A program made the position numbers and the translations under genes. From Pseudonocardia kujensis (GTDB taxonomy: Bacteria > Actinomycetota > Actinomycetes > Mycobacteriales > Pseudonocardiaceae), in NCBI RefSeq assembly GCF_021283305.1, contig NZ_JAJSOK010000023.1, positions 40,998 to 104,997 on the forward strand: a DNA stretch of 64,000 nucleotides, in the 5' to 3' direction. Below, one piece after another: positions 50,531 to 59,879 of the stretch. Below the pieces are notes generated by a model. That model was not told the DNA's origin. It searched no databases and saw only the letters and a program-made list of their open reading frames with translations. Each line of letters starts with the position of its first letter. Position 1 is the first letter of the stretch.

Positions 50531-50916
50531 GCACGGTCCTGCTCGCGGTCGTGGCCGCCCACCGGCGCGGCCAGCCGTTGCACCCCGAGCTGCTGGCTCT
50601 CGGGGCCCGGTTCGCGGGGATCGGCCGGACCGCCCCGGTGTACCGGCTGCTGGCGCTGACCGGGGACGACGTCCTGCGCGGCGGGCTGGTCCGGGTGACC
50701 GACGGGGGCGCGGAGGTGGAGGTCGAGCTGTTCCGGCTGCTCGTCCCGGCGGTCGGCCGGCTCGCCGTCGCCCTGCCAGCACCGCTGGCCGTCGGCACGC
50801 TCGTGCTGGCCGACGGCCGGTCCGTGGTCGGCATCGTCTGTGAGGGCTGGGCCGCGGGAACGGCCCGGGACGTCACGGCGCACGGCAGCTGGCCGGCCTA
50901 TCTCGCGGCCCGGTGA
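50527..50916 (+). CDS. Allophanate hydrolase C-terminal-domain protein (detached)
   Basis: This 129-residue protein corresponds to the C-terminal domain of AtzF-type allophanate hydrolases: LLAVVAAHRRGQPLHPELLA, RTAPVYRLLALTGD, PAPLAVGTLVLADGRSVVG and the closing TARDVTAHGSWPAYLA. In most bacteria it is fused to the amidase. Here it is a separate gene four genes downstream, started by a GTG that overlaps the atzH-like stop. The two parts are likely to assemble. It ends 1 bp from the stop of a convergent MFS gene. Confidence 0.82.
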   Translation: MSTVLLAVVAAHRRGQPLHPELLALGARFAGIGRTAPVYRLLALTGDDVLRGGLVRVTDGGAEVEVELFRLLVPAVGRLAVALPAPLAVGTLVLADGRSVVGIVCEGWAAGTARDVTAHGSWPAYLAAR

Positions 50917-50917
50917 G

Positions 50918-52186
50918 CTACTCCGCCCCGACCGCCCGCTCGCCCGCGACCGTCTCGGCCGTGGCGTCGCAGTGGTCGTGCGGGCGCGGCAGCGTCTCCG
51001 GCGCGCGCAGCCAGAAACCGAGCGCGACCACCGAGACCACGCCGGTGAGGGCGAAGGCGGGGCCGAACCCCGCGACCTGGGCCACGGCGCCGGCGGCCAG
51101 CGGCCCGACGATGGCACCGACGTCGGCGGCCATCTGGAAGCCCGCCAGCACGGTACCCCCGCGGGCCGGGTTGCCGATCACGTCGGCGACCGCGGCCGTC
51201 ATCGGCGGGTTGACGAGCCCGCTGCCGACCCCCGCGACCAGCGACAACGCCAGGAACAGGCCGGACGAGGGCGCGAACCCGAGCAGGCCGGTCGCCACCG
51301 CGGACACCGTGAGGCCGGCCAGCACCGGGGGCTTGCGGCCACGCCGGTCGGCGAGCCGGCCGGACACCAGGAGGGTCGCGGCGTTGCCGGCCGCGAAGAC
51401 GGCGAGCGCGAACCCGGCCCACGTCTCGCTCTGGCGCAGCGCCTCGACCACGAACAGCGGCACCAGGGCGACCCGGACCCCGAACACGGTCCACCCGTTG
51501 GCGAAGCTCGCCACCAGGGCGGCGCGATAGGCGGGGTGCCGGAACGCCGTCGGGAAGGTGGCCGCGGGCTCGGCGGCGCCGCTCCCGGGAGGAGCGCCCG
51601 TCCGGCCGCGCAACAGCGGGACCGAGACCAGCATCGCGCAGAGCAGCGCTGCCGCGTACACGAGGAACGGTGCGCGCAGGCTCACCGCGATCAGGCCGCC
51701 GCCCGCCAGCGGCCCGGCGATGTTGCCCAGCAGGAAGCCCGTGGCCCACATGCCCGACGCCCGCCCGCGCGCCCCGGCCGGGGCCAGCCGCACCAACAGC
51801 GAGATCGCCGAGACCGTGAACATCGTGGACCCGATCCCGCCGACGCCGCGGAACACCAGCAGCTGCCAGTAGCTCTGCGCCGTCGCCGTGGCCCCCACCG
51901 ACGCCGCGGCGATCACCAGCCCGACGGTGTAGACGCGCAGCTCGCCGAACCGGGCGACCAGCCGGCCGCTCACGGGGGCGAAGGCGAGCCGGAAGGCCGC
52001 GAACAGGCTGATCACCGCGGACGCGGCCGCGACCCCGACGTCGAACGTCCGGGCGAACGCCGGCAGCGCCGGCGCCACGATCCCGAACCCGATGGCGACC
52101 ACGAAGGCCGCCACGACCAGCACCCAGATCTCCCGCGGCATGCGCACCCGCGTGCGCGCCGGCACGGCGTCCCCCGTCGTGGCCAC
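50918..52186 (-). CDS. MFS transporter, drug-exporter type
   Basis: This 422-residue protein has 12 predicted membrane helices. The loop 2-3 motif appears as APVSGRLVARFGELRVY, and the repeat motif of the second half as LVSGRLADRRGRKPPVLAG. Motif C-like GxxxGPxxGG is at NIAGPLAGGGLI. It resembles multidrug/arabinose-type exporters of actinomycetes. It is leftward and convergent with the ureide operon, so it is not part of it. The substrate is unknown. Confidence 0.88.
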   Translation of the reverse strand: MATTGDAVPARTRVRMPREIWVLVVAAFVVAIGFGIVAPALPAFARTFDVGVAAASAVISLFAAFRLAFAPVSGRLVARFGELRVYTVGLVIAAASVGATATAQSYWQLLVFRGVGGIGSTMFTVSAISLLVRLAPAGARGRASGMWATGFLLGNIAGPLAGGGLIAVSLRAPFLVYAAALLCAMLVSVPLLRGRTGAPPGSGAAEPAATFPTAFRHPAYRAALVASFANGWTVFGVRVALVPLFVVEALRQSETWAGFALAVFAAGNAATLLVSGRLADRRGRKPPVLAGLTVSAVATGLLGFAPSSGLFLALSLVAGVGSGLVNPPMTAAVADVIGNPARGGTVLAGFQMAADVGAIVGPLAAGAVAQVAGFGPAFALTGVVSVVALGFWLRAPETLPRPHDHCDATAETVAGERAVGAE

Positions 52187-52246
52187 GTCGTCCCTTCCGT
52201 CCCGATCGTTGGCAACGCTACGCGATCGGGGGAAGGGTCGGGATCG

Positions 52247-52803
52247 TCACCAGGTGACGGGAAGGGCCTCCACACCGTGGACGACCCTCTCGTCGCGGAA
52301 CGCGGTCTCCTCGATCGGGGACGCGACGGCGAGACCCGGGAACCGGCGCAGCAGCGCCGGGTAGGCGATCCGCATCTCCAACCGGGCCAGCGGCTGGCCG
52401 AGGCACTGGTGGATCACGCCCTCCCCGGCCCGGATCCGCACGCCCGCCAGCTCGACGTCCTCGCGCGCGACCCGCCGCCGCCCGGTGTGCACCACCGTGA
52501 GCAGCCGCAGCAGCTCCTCGACCGCCGGCGCGACGGTGGCCGGGTCGCCGTCGCGGACCTGCGCGGCCTGGTCGGGATGCCGCAGGAGGGTGAGTGTGCC
52601 GAGGGAGAGCAAGTTCGCCGTGGTCTCGTGCCCGCGACCAGCGGCAGCGTGCCCGTCGACGCCGCCTCGGCGCGGGCGGCGAGCCGCCCGAGCAGGTCGT
52701 CGGCGGGCTCGCGCTCCTTGCGGGCCATGAGGTCCTGCAGGTACTCGCGCAGGTCCGCGTCGGCGCGCAGCCCGCGGTCGCGGTAGCGTTCCTTCACGAC
52801 GTC
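52247..52803 (-). pseudogene. Cytochrome P450 remnant
   Basis: The minus strand reads YRDRGLRADADLREYLQDLM and TGTLPLVAG in one frame. A one-base deletion in the I-helix (AGHETT expected) leads into NLLSLGTLTLLRHPDQ and EELLRLL, then AGVRIRAGEGVI, in the next frame. The chain then jumps to HQCLGQPLARLE, the heme-Cys motif, so about 35 residues before it are lost. The N-terminal ~200 residues are also absent. Three independent lesions show it is a dead gene. Confidence 0.8.
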
Positions 52804-52899
52804 AGCTCTGCTAATCATTACCTGCCGCAACGGACCGTGACCTCCACGGATCGGACCAGCGCAGCGACACACGGTGATCGTCGGTAGCCTCTCCCGGCG

Positions 52900-54063
52900 G
52901 TGGACACGGACGAGGAACTGGCTCACCTGCACGAGCTGGCGGGGCCGACGGGCACGGAGCTCTTCGCGGCGATCGCGGCCGGGCTCGACGGCCGGCCGCT
53001 CAGCGACGACGCCGCCCTCCGGATCGGCACCGCGCTGCGCCGGACGTACCCGGCGCCGCTCGTCGCCGAAGCCCTCACCCAGGCGCAGCTGCGGGAGCGG
53101 GCCGCGGGCAAGTTCGACCGGGCCGGGTCGATGTTCCTGACCCGCGCCGGCTGGGAACAGGCGTCGCCGGAGGTCGTGGCGCGGCACCGGGCGCCCCGCT
53201 TCGCCGGCGCGCGCCGGCTCGCCGACCTCTGCTGCGGGATCGGCGGCGACCTGCTCGCCCTCGCCCCCGGCCGGGAGGTCCTGGCCGTCGACCGCGATCC
53301 GGTGCACCTGTGGATGGCCCGGCACAACGCCGCGGTCTACGACAGTGACGTGCACACCCTGCTGGCCGACGTCCGGGAGGCCGACCTGACCGGCGTCGAC
53401 GCGGTGTTCGTGGACCCCGCCCGGCGCTCGGCGCGCGGCCGGATGCGGACGGGCGACAGCGAGCCGCCGTTCGCCTGGTGCTTCGGCCTGCCGGTGCCCG
53501 CGATCGGGGTCAAGGCGGCCCCGGGGCTCGACCACGACGTCGTTCCCGAGGGGTGGGAGCTGGAGTTCGTGGCGGTGGACCGGGACCTCAAGGAGGCCGT
53601 GGCCTGGTCCCCCGCCCTGGCCACGACGCGGACCCGGGCGACCGTCCTGCCCGCCGGGGACACGATCGTCGCCACGGAGGGCGATGCCGTCGCGGTGCGC
53701 GACCCCGGCCGGTACCTGCTCGACCCGAGCCCGGCGGTGACCCGGGCCGGCGCGGTGGAGGAGCTCGCCCGCCGCACCGGGACGTGGAAGATCGACGAGC
53801 GGATCGCCTTCCTGTCCGCCGACGAGCCGGTGGCGACGCCGTTCGCCCGCACCCTCGAGGTGATCGACTCGGGGCCGTGGGACCAGAAGAGCCTTCCCCG
53901 CCGGCTCCGCGAGCTCGACATCGGCGCCGTGGACATCCGCAGGCGCGGCCTGGCCGGGGACGTCGACGCCCTGCACAAGCGGCTCAAGCTGCGCGGATCC
54001 CGCCGCGCGACGCTGGTGATGACGCGAGTCCGGGACCGGCCGTGGGGCCTCGTCTGCGTCTGA
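52900..54063 (+). CDS. SAM-dependent methyltransferase with THUMP-like C-terminal domain
   Basis: This protein has 387 residues from GTG. Helical N-terminal region (1-100) is followed by a class I fold with LADLCCGIGGDLLALAPG, VLAVDRDPVHLWMARHNA and VFVDPARRSARGR. The C-terminal ~60 residues (GAVDIRRRGLAGDVDALHKR, ATLVMTRVRDRPW) are the THUMP-like domain. The DPARR motif in place of NPPY is typical of this actinobacterial family. The RNA or protein substrate is not known. Confidence 0.87.
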   Translation: MDTDEELAHLHELAGPTGTELFAAIAAGLDGRPLSDDAALRIGTALRRTYPAPLVAEALTQAQLRERAAGKFDRAGSMFLTRAGWEQASPEVVARHRAPRFAGARRLADLCCGIGGDLLALAPGREVLAVDRDPVHLWMARHNAAVYDSDVHTLLADVREADLTGVDAVFVDPARRSARGRMRTGDSEPPFAWCFGLPVPAIGVKAAPGLDHDVVPEGWELEFVAVDRDLKEAVAWSPALATTRTRATVLPAGDTIVATEGDAVAVRDPGRYLLDPSPAVTRAGAVEELARRTGTWKIDERIAFLSADEPVATPFARTLEVIDSGPWDQKSLPRRLRELDIGAVDIRRRGLAGDVDALHKRLKLRGSRRATLVMTRVRDRPWGLVCV

Positions 54064-54084
54064 GATCGGCCCCGAGAACGGGCA

Positions 54085-54113
54085 GGGCCCCGACCCGTGG
54101 TGGGTCGGGGCCC
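54085..54113. terminator. Bidirectional hairpin between methyltransferase gene and ssrA
   Basis: GGGCCCCGACCC and GGGTCGGGGCCC form a perfect 12-bp stem with a 5-base loop, 21 bp after the methyltransferase stop and 13 bp beyond the ssrA 3' end. It can serve both converging transcripts. Confidence 0.65.
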
Positions 54114-54126
54114 TGAACTCCAGGGG

Positions 54127-54511
54127 TGGAGGTGCCGGGAATCGAACCCGGGTCCTCCTTCGCATTGCGAGGGCTTCTCCGTGCGCAGTCCGCTGTGTCT
54201 CTACTCGGATCCACCGGTCTCACGGACGAGCCGGTGTGACGATCCCAGTCGCTGTTTGGTGTCCCGTCCGACCCCGGCGACCGGGCCGGACGGTGGAGTC
54301 CCCTAGCTGATGCCGGGCACCGGGGCGGGAACACCCCCGGGCCGACAGTCCCTTACTGGATCAGGCAGCGAGCGCGAGCTCGGACTGAGCCGGGACAGTG
54401 CGACTCTCGTCGGCACTTATTTTGTTACGACGCATGGTTAACGAGGTCATCGTCGTCTTCCTCGGCACGCTTCCCCTCGGTCCGCTTCAGGAGTCGAGAC
54501 CGTTCACCCCC
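54127..54511 (-). ncRNA. ssrA: tmRNA (transfer-messenger RNA)
   Basis: This RNA is about 385 nt. The 5' GGGGGTG pairs with the 3' CACCTCC, with a G3-U70 alanine identity pair and discriminator A; CCA is not encoded. The T-arm GGGTTCGATTCCCGG-type sequence is intact. The resume frame near 54417 reads ADESRTVPAQSELALAA followed by TGA, the degradation tag ending in ALAA. It rescues stalled ribosomes with SmpB, whose gene lies 1.2 kb upstream on the same strand. Confidence 0.92.
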
Positions 54512-54568
54512 TTGTCACGACCCGCCTCTCGGGCCGTCACACCAGTCTAACGCGAGCGCCTCGACGGA

Positions 54569-54760
54569 TCATCCCGAATCGGTGTCGGACCAGGAGTCGT
54601 ACCGGTCACGGGCCGCCAGGACCTCCTCGACGTGCGCCTCCGCCCACGTCTCGACGTGCAGCACGGCCTCGTGCAGGCCCGCTCCGAGCCGGGCCGACGC
54701 CCGCCACCCGCCGAGCGAGCTCGGAGTACCGCTCCGGACCGTCGGCAGCGCGGCGAGCGC
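54569..54760 (-). pseudogene. Possible C-terminal fragment of a HxlR/MarR-like regulator
   Basis: Between ssrA and the amidohydrolase gene the minus strand reads LGAGLHEAVLHVETWAEAHV and EEVLAARDRYDSWSDTDSG before a stop. The helix pattern is like the last helix of HxlR-type regulators (L...LH..L..L..WA..H...V..AR..YD). The DNA-binding part is not seen. The call is tentative. Confidence 0.3.
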
Positions 54761-54817
54761 TATCCGCGCCGGGCGCTGCGCCGCGGGCGGCCGGTCCTGC
54801 TCCCCCGACCCCGCGGA

Positions 54818-55732
54818 TCAGAGGCGCAGCAGGCGGGTCCCGGCGTCGTGCAGGACGTCCCGGAGGAACGGCTCGCCGAGCCGCCCGTCGGCGGCCGCCC
54901 AGCCCGCGATCGCGCGGAGCTGCTCGGCGTACGGGTACGGGATGTTTGGGAAGTCGCTGCCCAGGACGACCCGGCCGGGGATCTCGGCGAGCCGGGCGGG
55001 CCAGTCCGGCGGCAGCGGCGCGAACGCCTCGGCGTAGGGCGTGCCGACCATGGTGGTGTCGAGGTGGACGTTCGGGTAGCGGTGGACCAGGTCCAGCGCG
55101 GCGAGGAAGTCCGGCATGCCGGCGTGGGCGAGGACCGCCGTCAGCCGCGGGTGACGGGCCAGGACCTCGCCGAACACGTCGAGCCCGGTGTGCGCCCCGG
55201 GAATGGGCCCGTGCCCGCAGTGCACGATCGCCGGGACGCCCGCCTCGGCCAGCAGGCCCCACGCGCCGTCGAGCAGGGGGTCGCGGGGATCGAACGCACC
55301 CACCTGGACGTGCACCTTCACCGCCCGCGCGCCGCCCGCGACGGCGGCGCCGAGGTACTCCTCGACGCCGGGCTCCGCGTACAGGGTGGCCGTGCGGACC
55401 GCGGCCGGGGTGGCGGCGGCGAACTCCGCCGCCCACTCCGTCAGCCACGCGCCCATGCCGGGCTTGTGCGGGTACACCAGCGGTGCGAACCGCAGCACGC
55501 CGAGCTTCTCGAGCGTGGCGATCCGGTCGGCCTCTGGCGTGCGGTACTGGATCGGCCAGTCCATGCCGTAGTGCGTGCGGGCGTCGTCGAAGTAGGCCCA
55601 CACCTTGCGCAGGACCCGCTCGGGCAGGAAGTGGACGTGGACGTCCACCAGCCCGGGCAGGCCGAGGTCGGCGATCCAGCGGGGGACGTCGTCGTCCGAC
55701 GTCGGGGGTCCGGGCGGGGCGGGCAGGGTCAC
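54818..55732 (-). CDS. Amidohydrolase-family (metal-dependent hydrolase) protein
   Basis: This protein has 304 residues from GTG. It is a TIM-barrel amidohydrolase-2 member: the metal motif HVHF in [56 protein letters not shown] and the late Asp in [14 protein letters not shown]. The family includes decarboxylases and lactonases. The GTG overlaps the smpB stop in GTGA, so it is translated with smpB, although no functional link is known. Confidence 0.87.
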   Translation of the reverse strand: MTLPAPPGPPTSDDDVPRWIADLGLPGLVDVHVHFLPERVLRKVWAYFDDARTHYGMDWPIQYRTPEADRIATLEKLGVLRFAPLVYPHKPGMGAWLTEWAAEFAAATPAAVRTATLYAEPGVEEYLGAAVAGGARAVKVHVQVGAFDPRDPLLDGAWGLLAEAGVPAIVHCGHGPIPGAHTGLDVFGEVLARHPRLTAVLAHAGMPDFLAALDLVHRYPNVHLDTTMVGTPYAEAFAPLPPDWPARLAEIPGRVVLGSDFPNIPYPYAEQLRAIAGWAAADGRLGEPFLRDVLHDAGTRLLRL

Positions 55733-56214
55733 GAGAGCGACCTCGCCCGGCCCTTCGCGGCACGGCCGATGGCACGCGCCATGTCCCGCTCGGCGTCCTT
55801 CTTCGCCAGGTCCTGCCGCTTGTCGTAGGTCTTCTTGCCGCGGGCGAGCGCGATCTCGCACTTGACCTTGCCGTCGCTGAAGTACAGCGACATCGGGACC
55901 AGTGTCAGCCCGCCCTCGCGGATCTTGCCGATCAGCCGCTCGATCTCGTACTTGTGCAGCAGCAGCTTGCGTGTGCGCCGCGGCTCGTGGTTCGTCCAGC
56001 TGCCATGGGTGTACTCGGGGATGTGCAGGCCGCGCAGCCACACCTCGCCGTCGTCGACCGTGGCGTACGCGTCGACCAGCGAGGCCCGGCCCAGCCGCAG
56101 GCTCTTCACCTCGGTGCCCATGAGCGCCACACCGGCCTCGAACTCCTCGAGCACCGCGTAGTCGTGACGCGCGCGCCGGTTCTGCGCGATCACCTTGCGG
56201 CCTTTCTCCTTCAC
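55729..56214 (-). CDS. smpB: SsrA-binding protein
   Basis: This 161-residue protein has the full SmpB fold: [89 protein letters not shown] and the C-terminal basic helix. It binds tmRNA and delivers it to stalled ribosomes. It is placed between ftsX and the amidohydrolase gene, upstream of ssrA, as in many actinobacteria. Confidence 0.97.
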   Translation of the reverse strand: MKEKGRKVIAQNRRARHDYAVLEEFEAGVALMGTEVKSLRLGRASLVDAYATVDDGEVWLRGLHIPEYTHGSWTNHEPRRTRKLLLHKYEIERLIGKIREGGLTLVPMSLYFSDGKVKCEIALARGKKTYDKRQDLAKKDAERDMARAIGRAAKGRARSLS

Positions 56215-56242
56215 CCCTCCAGCCTACGCGGAGACGGTCATC

Positions 56243-57157
56243 TCACACCTTCACATAGAGACGGAGCGTGACGTAGCCGGTGATGCCCGCGATCACCGCG
56301 CCGATCGGGACCAGATAGGCCGAGACCGTCAGGACGTCGGCGAGCGTGACGGGCGGGATCACGCCGTTCTGCGCGATCCCGGCCAGCAGGGAGTCGATGA
56401 AGGCGATCTTCCCGACCAGCAGCCCGGCGCCCGCGAGCACTGCGCCGACCACACCGGTGATCACGGCCTCGACGAGGAACGGCAGCTGCGTGTACCAGCG
56501 CGTCGCACCGACCAGGCGCATCACGCCGACCTCCGTGCGGCGGGTGTAGGCCGAGACCTGGACGGTGTTCGAGATCAGCAACAGCGCCGCGACGGCCTGG
56601 ACCAGCGCCAGCGCGAACGTCACGTTCCGCACGCCGCCGAGGAAGTCGAAGAGCTTCGAGACGACGTCGCGCTGGTCGATCACGGTGCGCACGCCGACCT
56701 GGTTGTCCATGGCCTGCTTCACCGCGGCCGCGGCCGCCTCGGTCGACCCGTCCCGGTCGACGAGCTTGACCCGCAGCGTGGCCGGCAGCGACTGCGGCCG
56801 GGCGAGCTCGGCGACCGACTGCCCGGCGAACAGCTCCTGGAAGCGCTGGTACGCCTCCTGCTGGTTCTCGTAGGTCACGCCCGCCACCAGCGGCGAGTTC
56901 TCCAGCGTGGACCGCAGGCCCGCACAGATCGGCTGCGTGCAGTCGGCGTCCGCGGTGGACACGTCCTGAGTGAGTGCGACCCGGATCTCCAGGCGGTCGG
57001 AGTAGATGGCCTCGGTCGCGTCGATCGTCTTCACCGCGAGCAGGCCGGTGCCGACCATGACCAGCGAGATCGCGGTGGTCAGCACCATCGCCACGGTCAT
57101 CGTGACGTTGCGGCGCAGGCCGGTGGCGACCTCCCGGACGACGAAGTCCGTTCTCAT
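56243..57157 (-). CDS. ftsX: Cell division ABC-type membrane protein FtsX
   Basis: This 304-residue protein has four membrane helices. The first (about 20-43, VTMTVAMVLTTAISLVMVG) is followed by an extracellular domain of about 120 residues with a Cys pair (DADCTQPIC), and three helices are at the C-terminus (from about 170, 220 and 265). With FtsE it controls peptidoglycan hydrolases at division. It starts 38 bp after ftsE. Confidence 0.95.
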   Translation of the reverse strand: MRTDFVVREVATGLRRNVTMTVAMVLTTAISLVMVGTGLLAVKTIDATEAIYSDRLEIRVALTQDVSTADADCTQPICAGLRSTLENSPLVAGVTYENQQEAYQRFQELFAGQSVAELARPQSLPATLRVKLVDRDGSTEAAAAAVKQAMDNQVGVRTVIDQRDVVSKLFDFLGGVRNVTFALALVQAVAALLLISNTVQVSAYTRRTEVGVMRLVGATRWYTQLPFLVEAVITGVVGAVLAGAGLLVGKIAFIDSLLAGIAQNGVIPPVTLADVLTVSAYLVPIGAVIAGITGYVTLRLYVKV

Positions 57158-57194
57158 GCCGTCTCCGCGGAGAGGAGGACGTCGACGGGGCGCA

Positions 57195-57884
57195 CTACCG
57201 GCCCACCCCGTACACCGCGTGGGCCTCGTCCCGGACGACCCGGCCCATGTCCAGCTCGACCACCCGCCGCCGCATGGAGTCGACGATGGAGTGGTCGTGC
57301 GTCGCCATGACCACGGTGGTGCCAGTTCGGTTGATCCGCTCCAGCAGCAGCATGATGTCCTGGCTGGTGTCCGGGTCGAGGTTGCCGGTGGGCTCGTCGG
57401 CCAGCAGGACCAGCGGGCGGTTCACGAACGCCCGGGCGATCGCGACGCGCTGCTGCTCACCGCCGGAGAGCTCGTGCGGCATCCGCTCGGCCTTGCCCTC
57501 CAGCCCGACGAGCTCGAGCACCTCGGGCACGACCTTGCGGATCGTCGACGGCGACTTGCCGATCACCTCGAGCGCGAACGCGACGTTCTCGCCCACGGTC
57601 TTGTTCGGGAGCAGCCGGAAGTCCTGGAACACCACGCCGATGCGCTGCCGCAGCCGAGGGACCTTCCGCCGCGGGAGCTTCGCGACGTCCAGGTCGGTCA
57701 CCCAGATCTTGCCGCGGGTCGGGACGTCCTCGCGCAGCAGCAGCCGCAGGAAGGTCGACTTCCCCGAACCCGACGGCCCGATGAGGAAGACGAACTCGCC
57801 CTTGCCCACCTCGACCGAGACGCGGTCCAGCGCGGGCCGCGTCGAGGTCTTGTACATCTTGGTGACGCGTTCCAGCCGGATCAC
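57195..57884 (-). CDS. ftsE: Cell division ATPase FtsE
   Basis: This 229-residue protein is a single ABC domain: Walker [11 protein letters not shown] near 38-47, the Q-loop VFQDFRLLP, signature [15 protein letters not shown], Walker [13 protein letters not shown] and the H-loop [11 protein letters not shown]. It powers FtsX. prfB-ftsE-ftsX-smpB is the conserved actinobacterial order. Confidence 0.97.
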   Translation of the reverse strand: MIRLERVTKMYKTSTRPALDRVSVEVGKGEFVFLIGPSGSGKSTFLRLLLREDVPTRGKIWVTDLDVAKLPRRKVPRLRQRIGVVFQDFRLLPNKTVGENVAFALEVIGKSPSTIRKVVPEVLELVGLEGKAERMPHELSGGEQQRVAIARAFVNRPLVLLADEPTGNLDPDTSQDIMLLLERINRTGTTVVMATHDHSIVDSMRRRVVELDMGRVVRDEAHAVYGVGR

Positions 57885-58018
57885 GGCCGGGACGTTACCG
57901 CTGGATCATGACCGGGCCCTGCCGCGACAGGCCCCCTCGGCGCAGGGGCGGTACCGCTCGGCCGACTGCACCGGGGAGAGCGGTGCTCGGGCACCGCCCC
58001 TCCCCCACGGCGGGGCCC

Positions 58019-59131
58019 TCAGGCGTCGGCCTCCTGCGCCTGGTTGCGCCGCCAGCGGATGCCGGCCTCGATGAACCCGTCGATGTCGCCGTCGAGCACC
58101 GCGCCGGGGTTGCCGACCTCGAAGTCCGTGCGCAGGTCCTTGACCATCTGGTACGGGTGCAGCACGTAGGAGCGCATCTGGTTGCCCCAGGACGAGCCGG
58201 AGTCCTTGAGCGAGTCCATCAGGGCCCGCTCCTCCTCGTGCTTGCGCGCGAGCAGCTTGGCCTGCAGGACCACCATGGCGGTGGCCTTGTTCTGGATCTG
58301 GCTGCGCTCGTTCTGGCAGGACACGACGATGCCGGTGGGGATGTGGGTCAGCCGCACGGCGGAGTCGGTCGTGTTGACGCCCTGCCCGCCGGGGCCGGAG
58401 GAGCGGTAGACGTCGACCCGCAGGTCCTTCTCGTCGATCTCGACGTGGTCGGTCGACTCCACGACCGGGGTGACCTCGACGCCGGCGAACGACGTCTGGC
58501 GGCGGCCCTGGTTGTCGAACGGCGAGATCCGGACGAGCCGGTGGGTGCCCTGCTCCACCGAGAGCGTGCCGTAGGCGTACGGGGCGTGGACCTGGAAGGT
58601 CGCGGACTTGATGCCCGCCTCCTCGGCGTACGAGGTGTCGTAGACGTCCACCCCGTAGCCGTGCCGCTCGGCCCAGCGCAGGTACATGCGCATGAGCATC
58701 TCGGCGAAGTCCGCGGCGTCGACGCCGCCCGCCTCGGAGCGGATCGTCACGAGCGCCTCGCGCTCGTCGTACTCCCCGGACAGCAGGGTGCGGACCTCCA
58801 GCGAGGCGATCTCCTCCCGGAGCTTGGCCCGGTCCCGGTCCGCGTCGGCGATGGCCGACTGGTCCCCTTCGTCCTCGGCGAGCTCGTAGAGCACGGGCAG
58901 GTCGTCGAGCCGGCGGCGCAGGTCCTCGACCCGGCGCAGCTCGGCCTGGGCGTGCGAGAGCCGGCTGGTGACCTTCTGCGCGGCCTCGGTGTCGTTCCAC
59001 AGGTCCGGGGCGCCGGCCTGCTCCTCCAGGTCCGCGATCTCCGCCTTGAGCGCGGGGACGTCGGTGACCGCCTCGATGCCCTCCAGGGTGGTTGCGAGGT
59101 CCTTCAGGTCGGCTGCCACGTCGGGGTTCAC
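58019..59131 (-). CDS. prfB: Peptide chain release factor 2
   Basis: This protein has 370 residues from GTG 59131. It has the GGQ loop ([14 protein letters not shown]), the codon-recognition segment [13 protein letters not shown], and the N-terminal coiled coil. It releases peptides at UGA and UAA. The reading frame is continuous, so the programmed +1 frameshift known from E. coli prfB is absent, as is usual in actinobacteria. It lies upstream of ftsE with a 134-bp gap. Confidence 0.97.
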   Translation of the reverse strand: MNPDVAADLKDLATTLEGIEAVTDVPALKAEIADLEEQAGAPDLWNDTEAAQKVTSRLSHAQAELRRVEDLRRRLDDLPVLYELAEDEGDQSAIADADRDRAKLREEIASLEVRTLLSGEYDEREALVTIRSEAGGVDAADFAEMLMRMYLRWAERHGYGVDVYDTSYAEEAGIKSATFQVHAPYAYGTLSVEQGTHRLVRISPFDNQGRRQTSFAGVEVTPVVESTDHVEIDEKDLRVDVYRSSGPGGQGVNTTDSAVRLTHIPTGIVVSCQNERSQIQNKATAMVVLQAKLLARKHEEERALMDSLKDSGSSWGNQMRSYVLHPYQMVKDLRTDFEVGNPGAVLDGDIDGFIEAGIRWRRNQAQEADA

Positions 59132-59190
59132 AACGCTCCAGGCTACGCGGGCGGGCGAGGGCGGTGCTGGAGGGTTCGCGCCCTGCGGCC

Positions 59191-59700
59191 TCAGTCGAGC
59201 GGGACAGCGTCGAGCAGCTTCACCATCGCCCGCGTGTGCGCGACGGTGAAGTCCGCGACCGCCTTTCGGTAGGGATCCTCCTCGCCCCGGGCCGCGGCGC
59301 GGGCGTCGGCGAGCCGGGCCGTGTAGACCTCGCGCGAGCTGCTGACCAACTCGGCGCGCTGCTTCACGGTGAGCTGGCCCGCGTGCAGCAGCCGGAGCAC
59401 CAGCGGGCTGCGCAGCGCGTCGCCGCCGCTGCCGTGGTGCAGCCAGGCCTTGAACGCCCGCTTGCCGGCCGCCGTGATCACGTACTGCTGCGACGCCCGC
59501 GGGCCCTGCTTGCCCAGCCGCAGCAGCCCGGCCTCCGCCATCACCGGCAGCTCGCGGTAGACCTGGCTGCGGGTCACGGTGAAGAACGAGCCGAAACGCT
59601 CCCCCGCGGCGGCGACGAGCTGGCCGCCCGTCATCGGGCCGCTGTGGAGCAGTCCGAGCAGAGCCGCGGCGGTGGCGTTGACTGCGGGTGGGGCCGGCAT
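59191..59700 (-). CDS. PadR-family transcriptional regulator
   Basis: This 169-residue protein has a winged helix at 8-75 ([56 protein letters not shown]) and a C-terminal helical dimerisation part with many Arg/Ala helices. The ATG at 59700 begins the domain, and the upstream ATG at 59820 adds an unlikely leader. The regulated genes are not clear; it is 59 bp upstream of prfB on the same strand. Confidence 0.85.
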   Translation of the reverse strand: MPAPPAVNATAAALLGLLHSGPMTGGQLVAAAGERFGSFFTVTRSQVYRELPVMAEAGLLRLGKQGPRASQQYVITAAGKRAFKAWLHHGSGGDALRSPLVLRLLHAGQLTVKQRAELVSSSREVYTARLADARAAARGEEDPYRKAVADFTVAHTRAMVKLLDAVPLD

Positions 59701-59879
59701 CCCCCAACGGTCCCACGAGCGACGGGGTTCCGCATTCCACAGTGGCCCCCGACCTGCGAGTTCGGACGTTCGCGGGCACAGCGCAACCGAGCGGCGTACC
59801 CGGCGGAAGAGGGTCCACACCTCACCCGCGCGAGGTGGGTCGGAAGCCGTCGACCCGGCCCGCCCGGTTCAGGCCCGGT

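Noticed and set aside
58019..59131. Programmed frameshift in prfB
   Set aside because: The frame is open from GTG to stop, with no in-frame TGA near codon 26.
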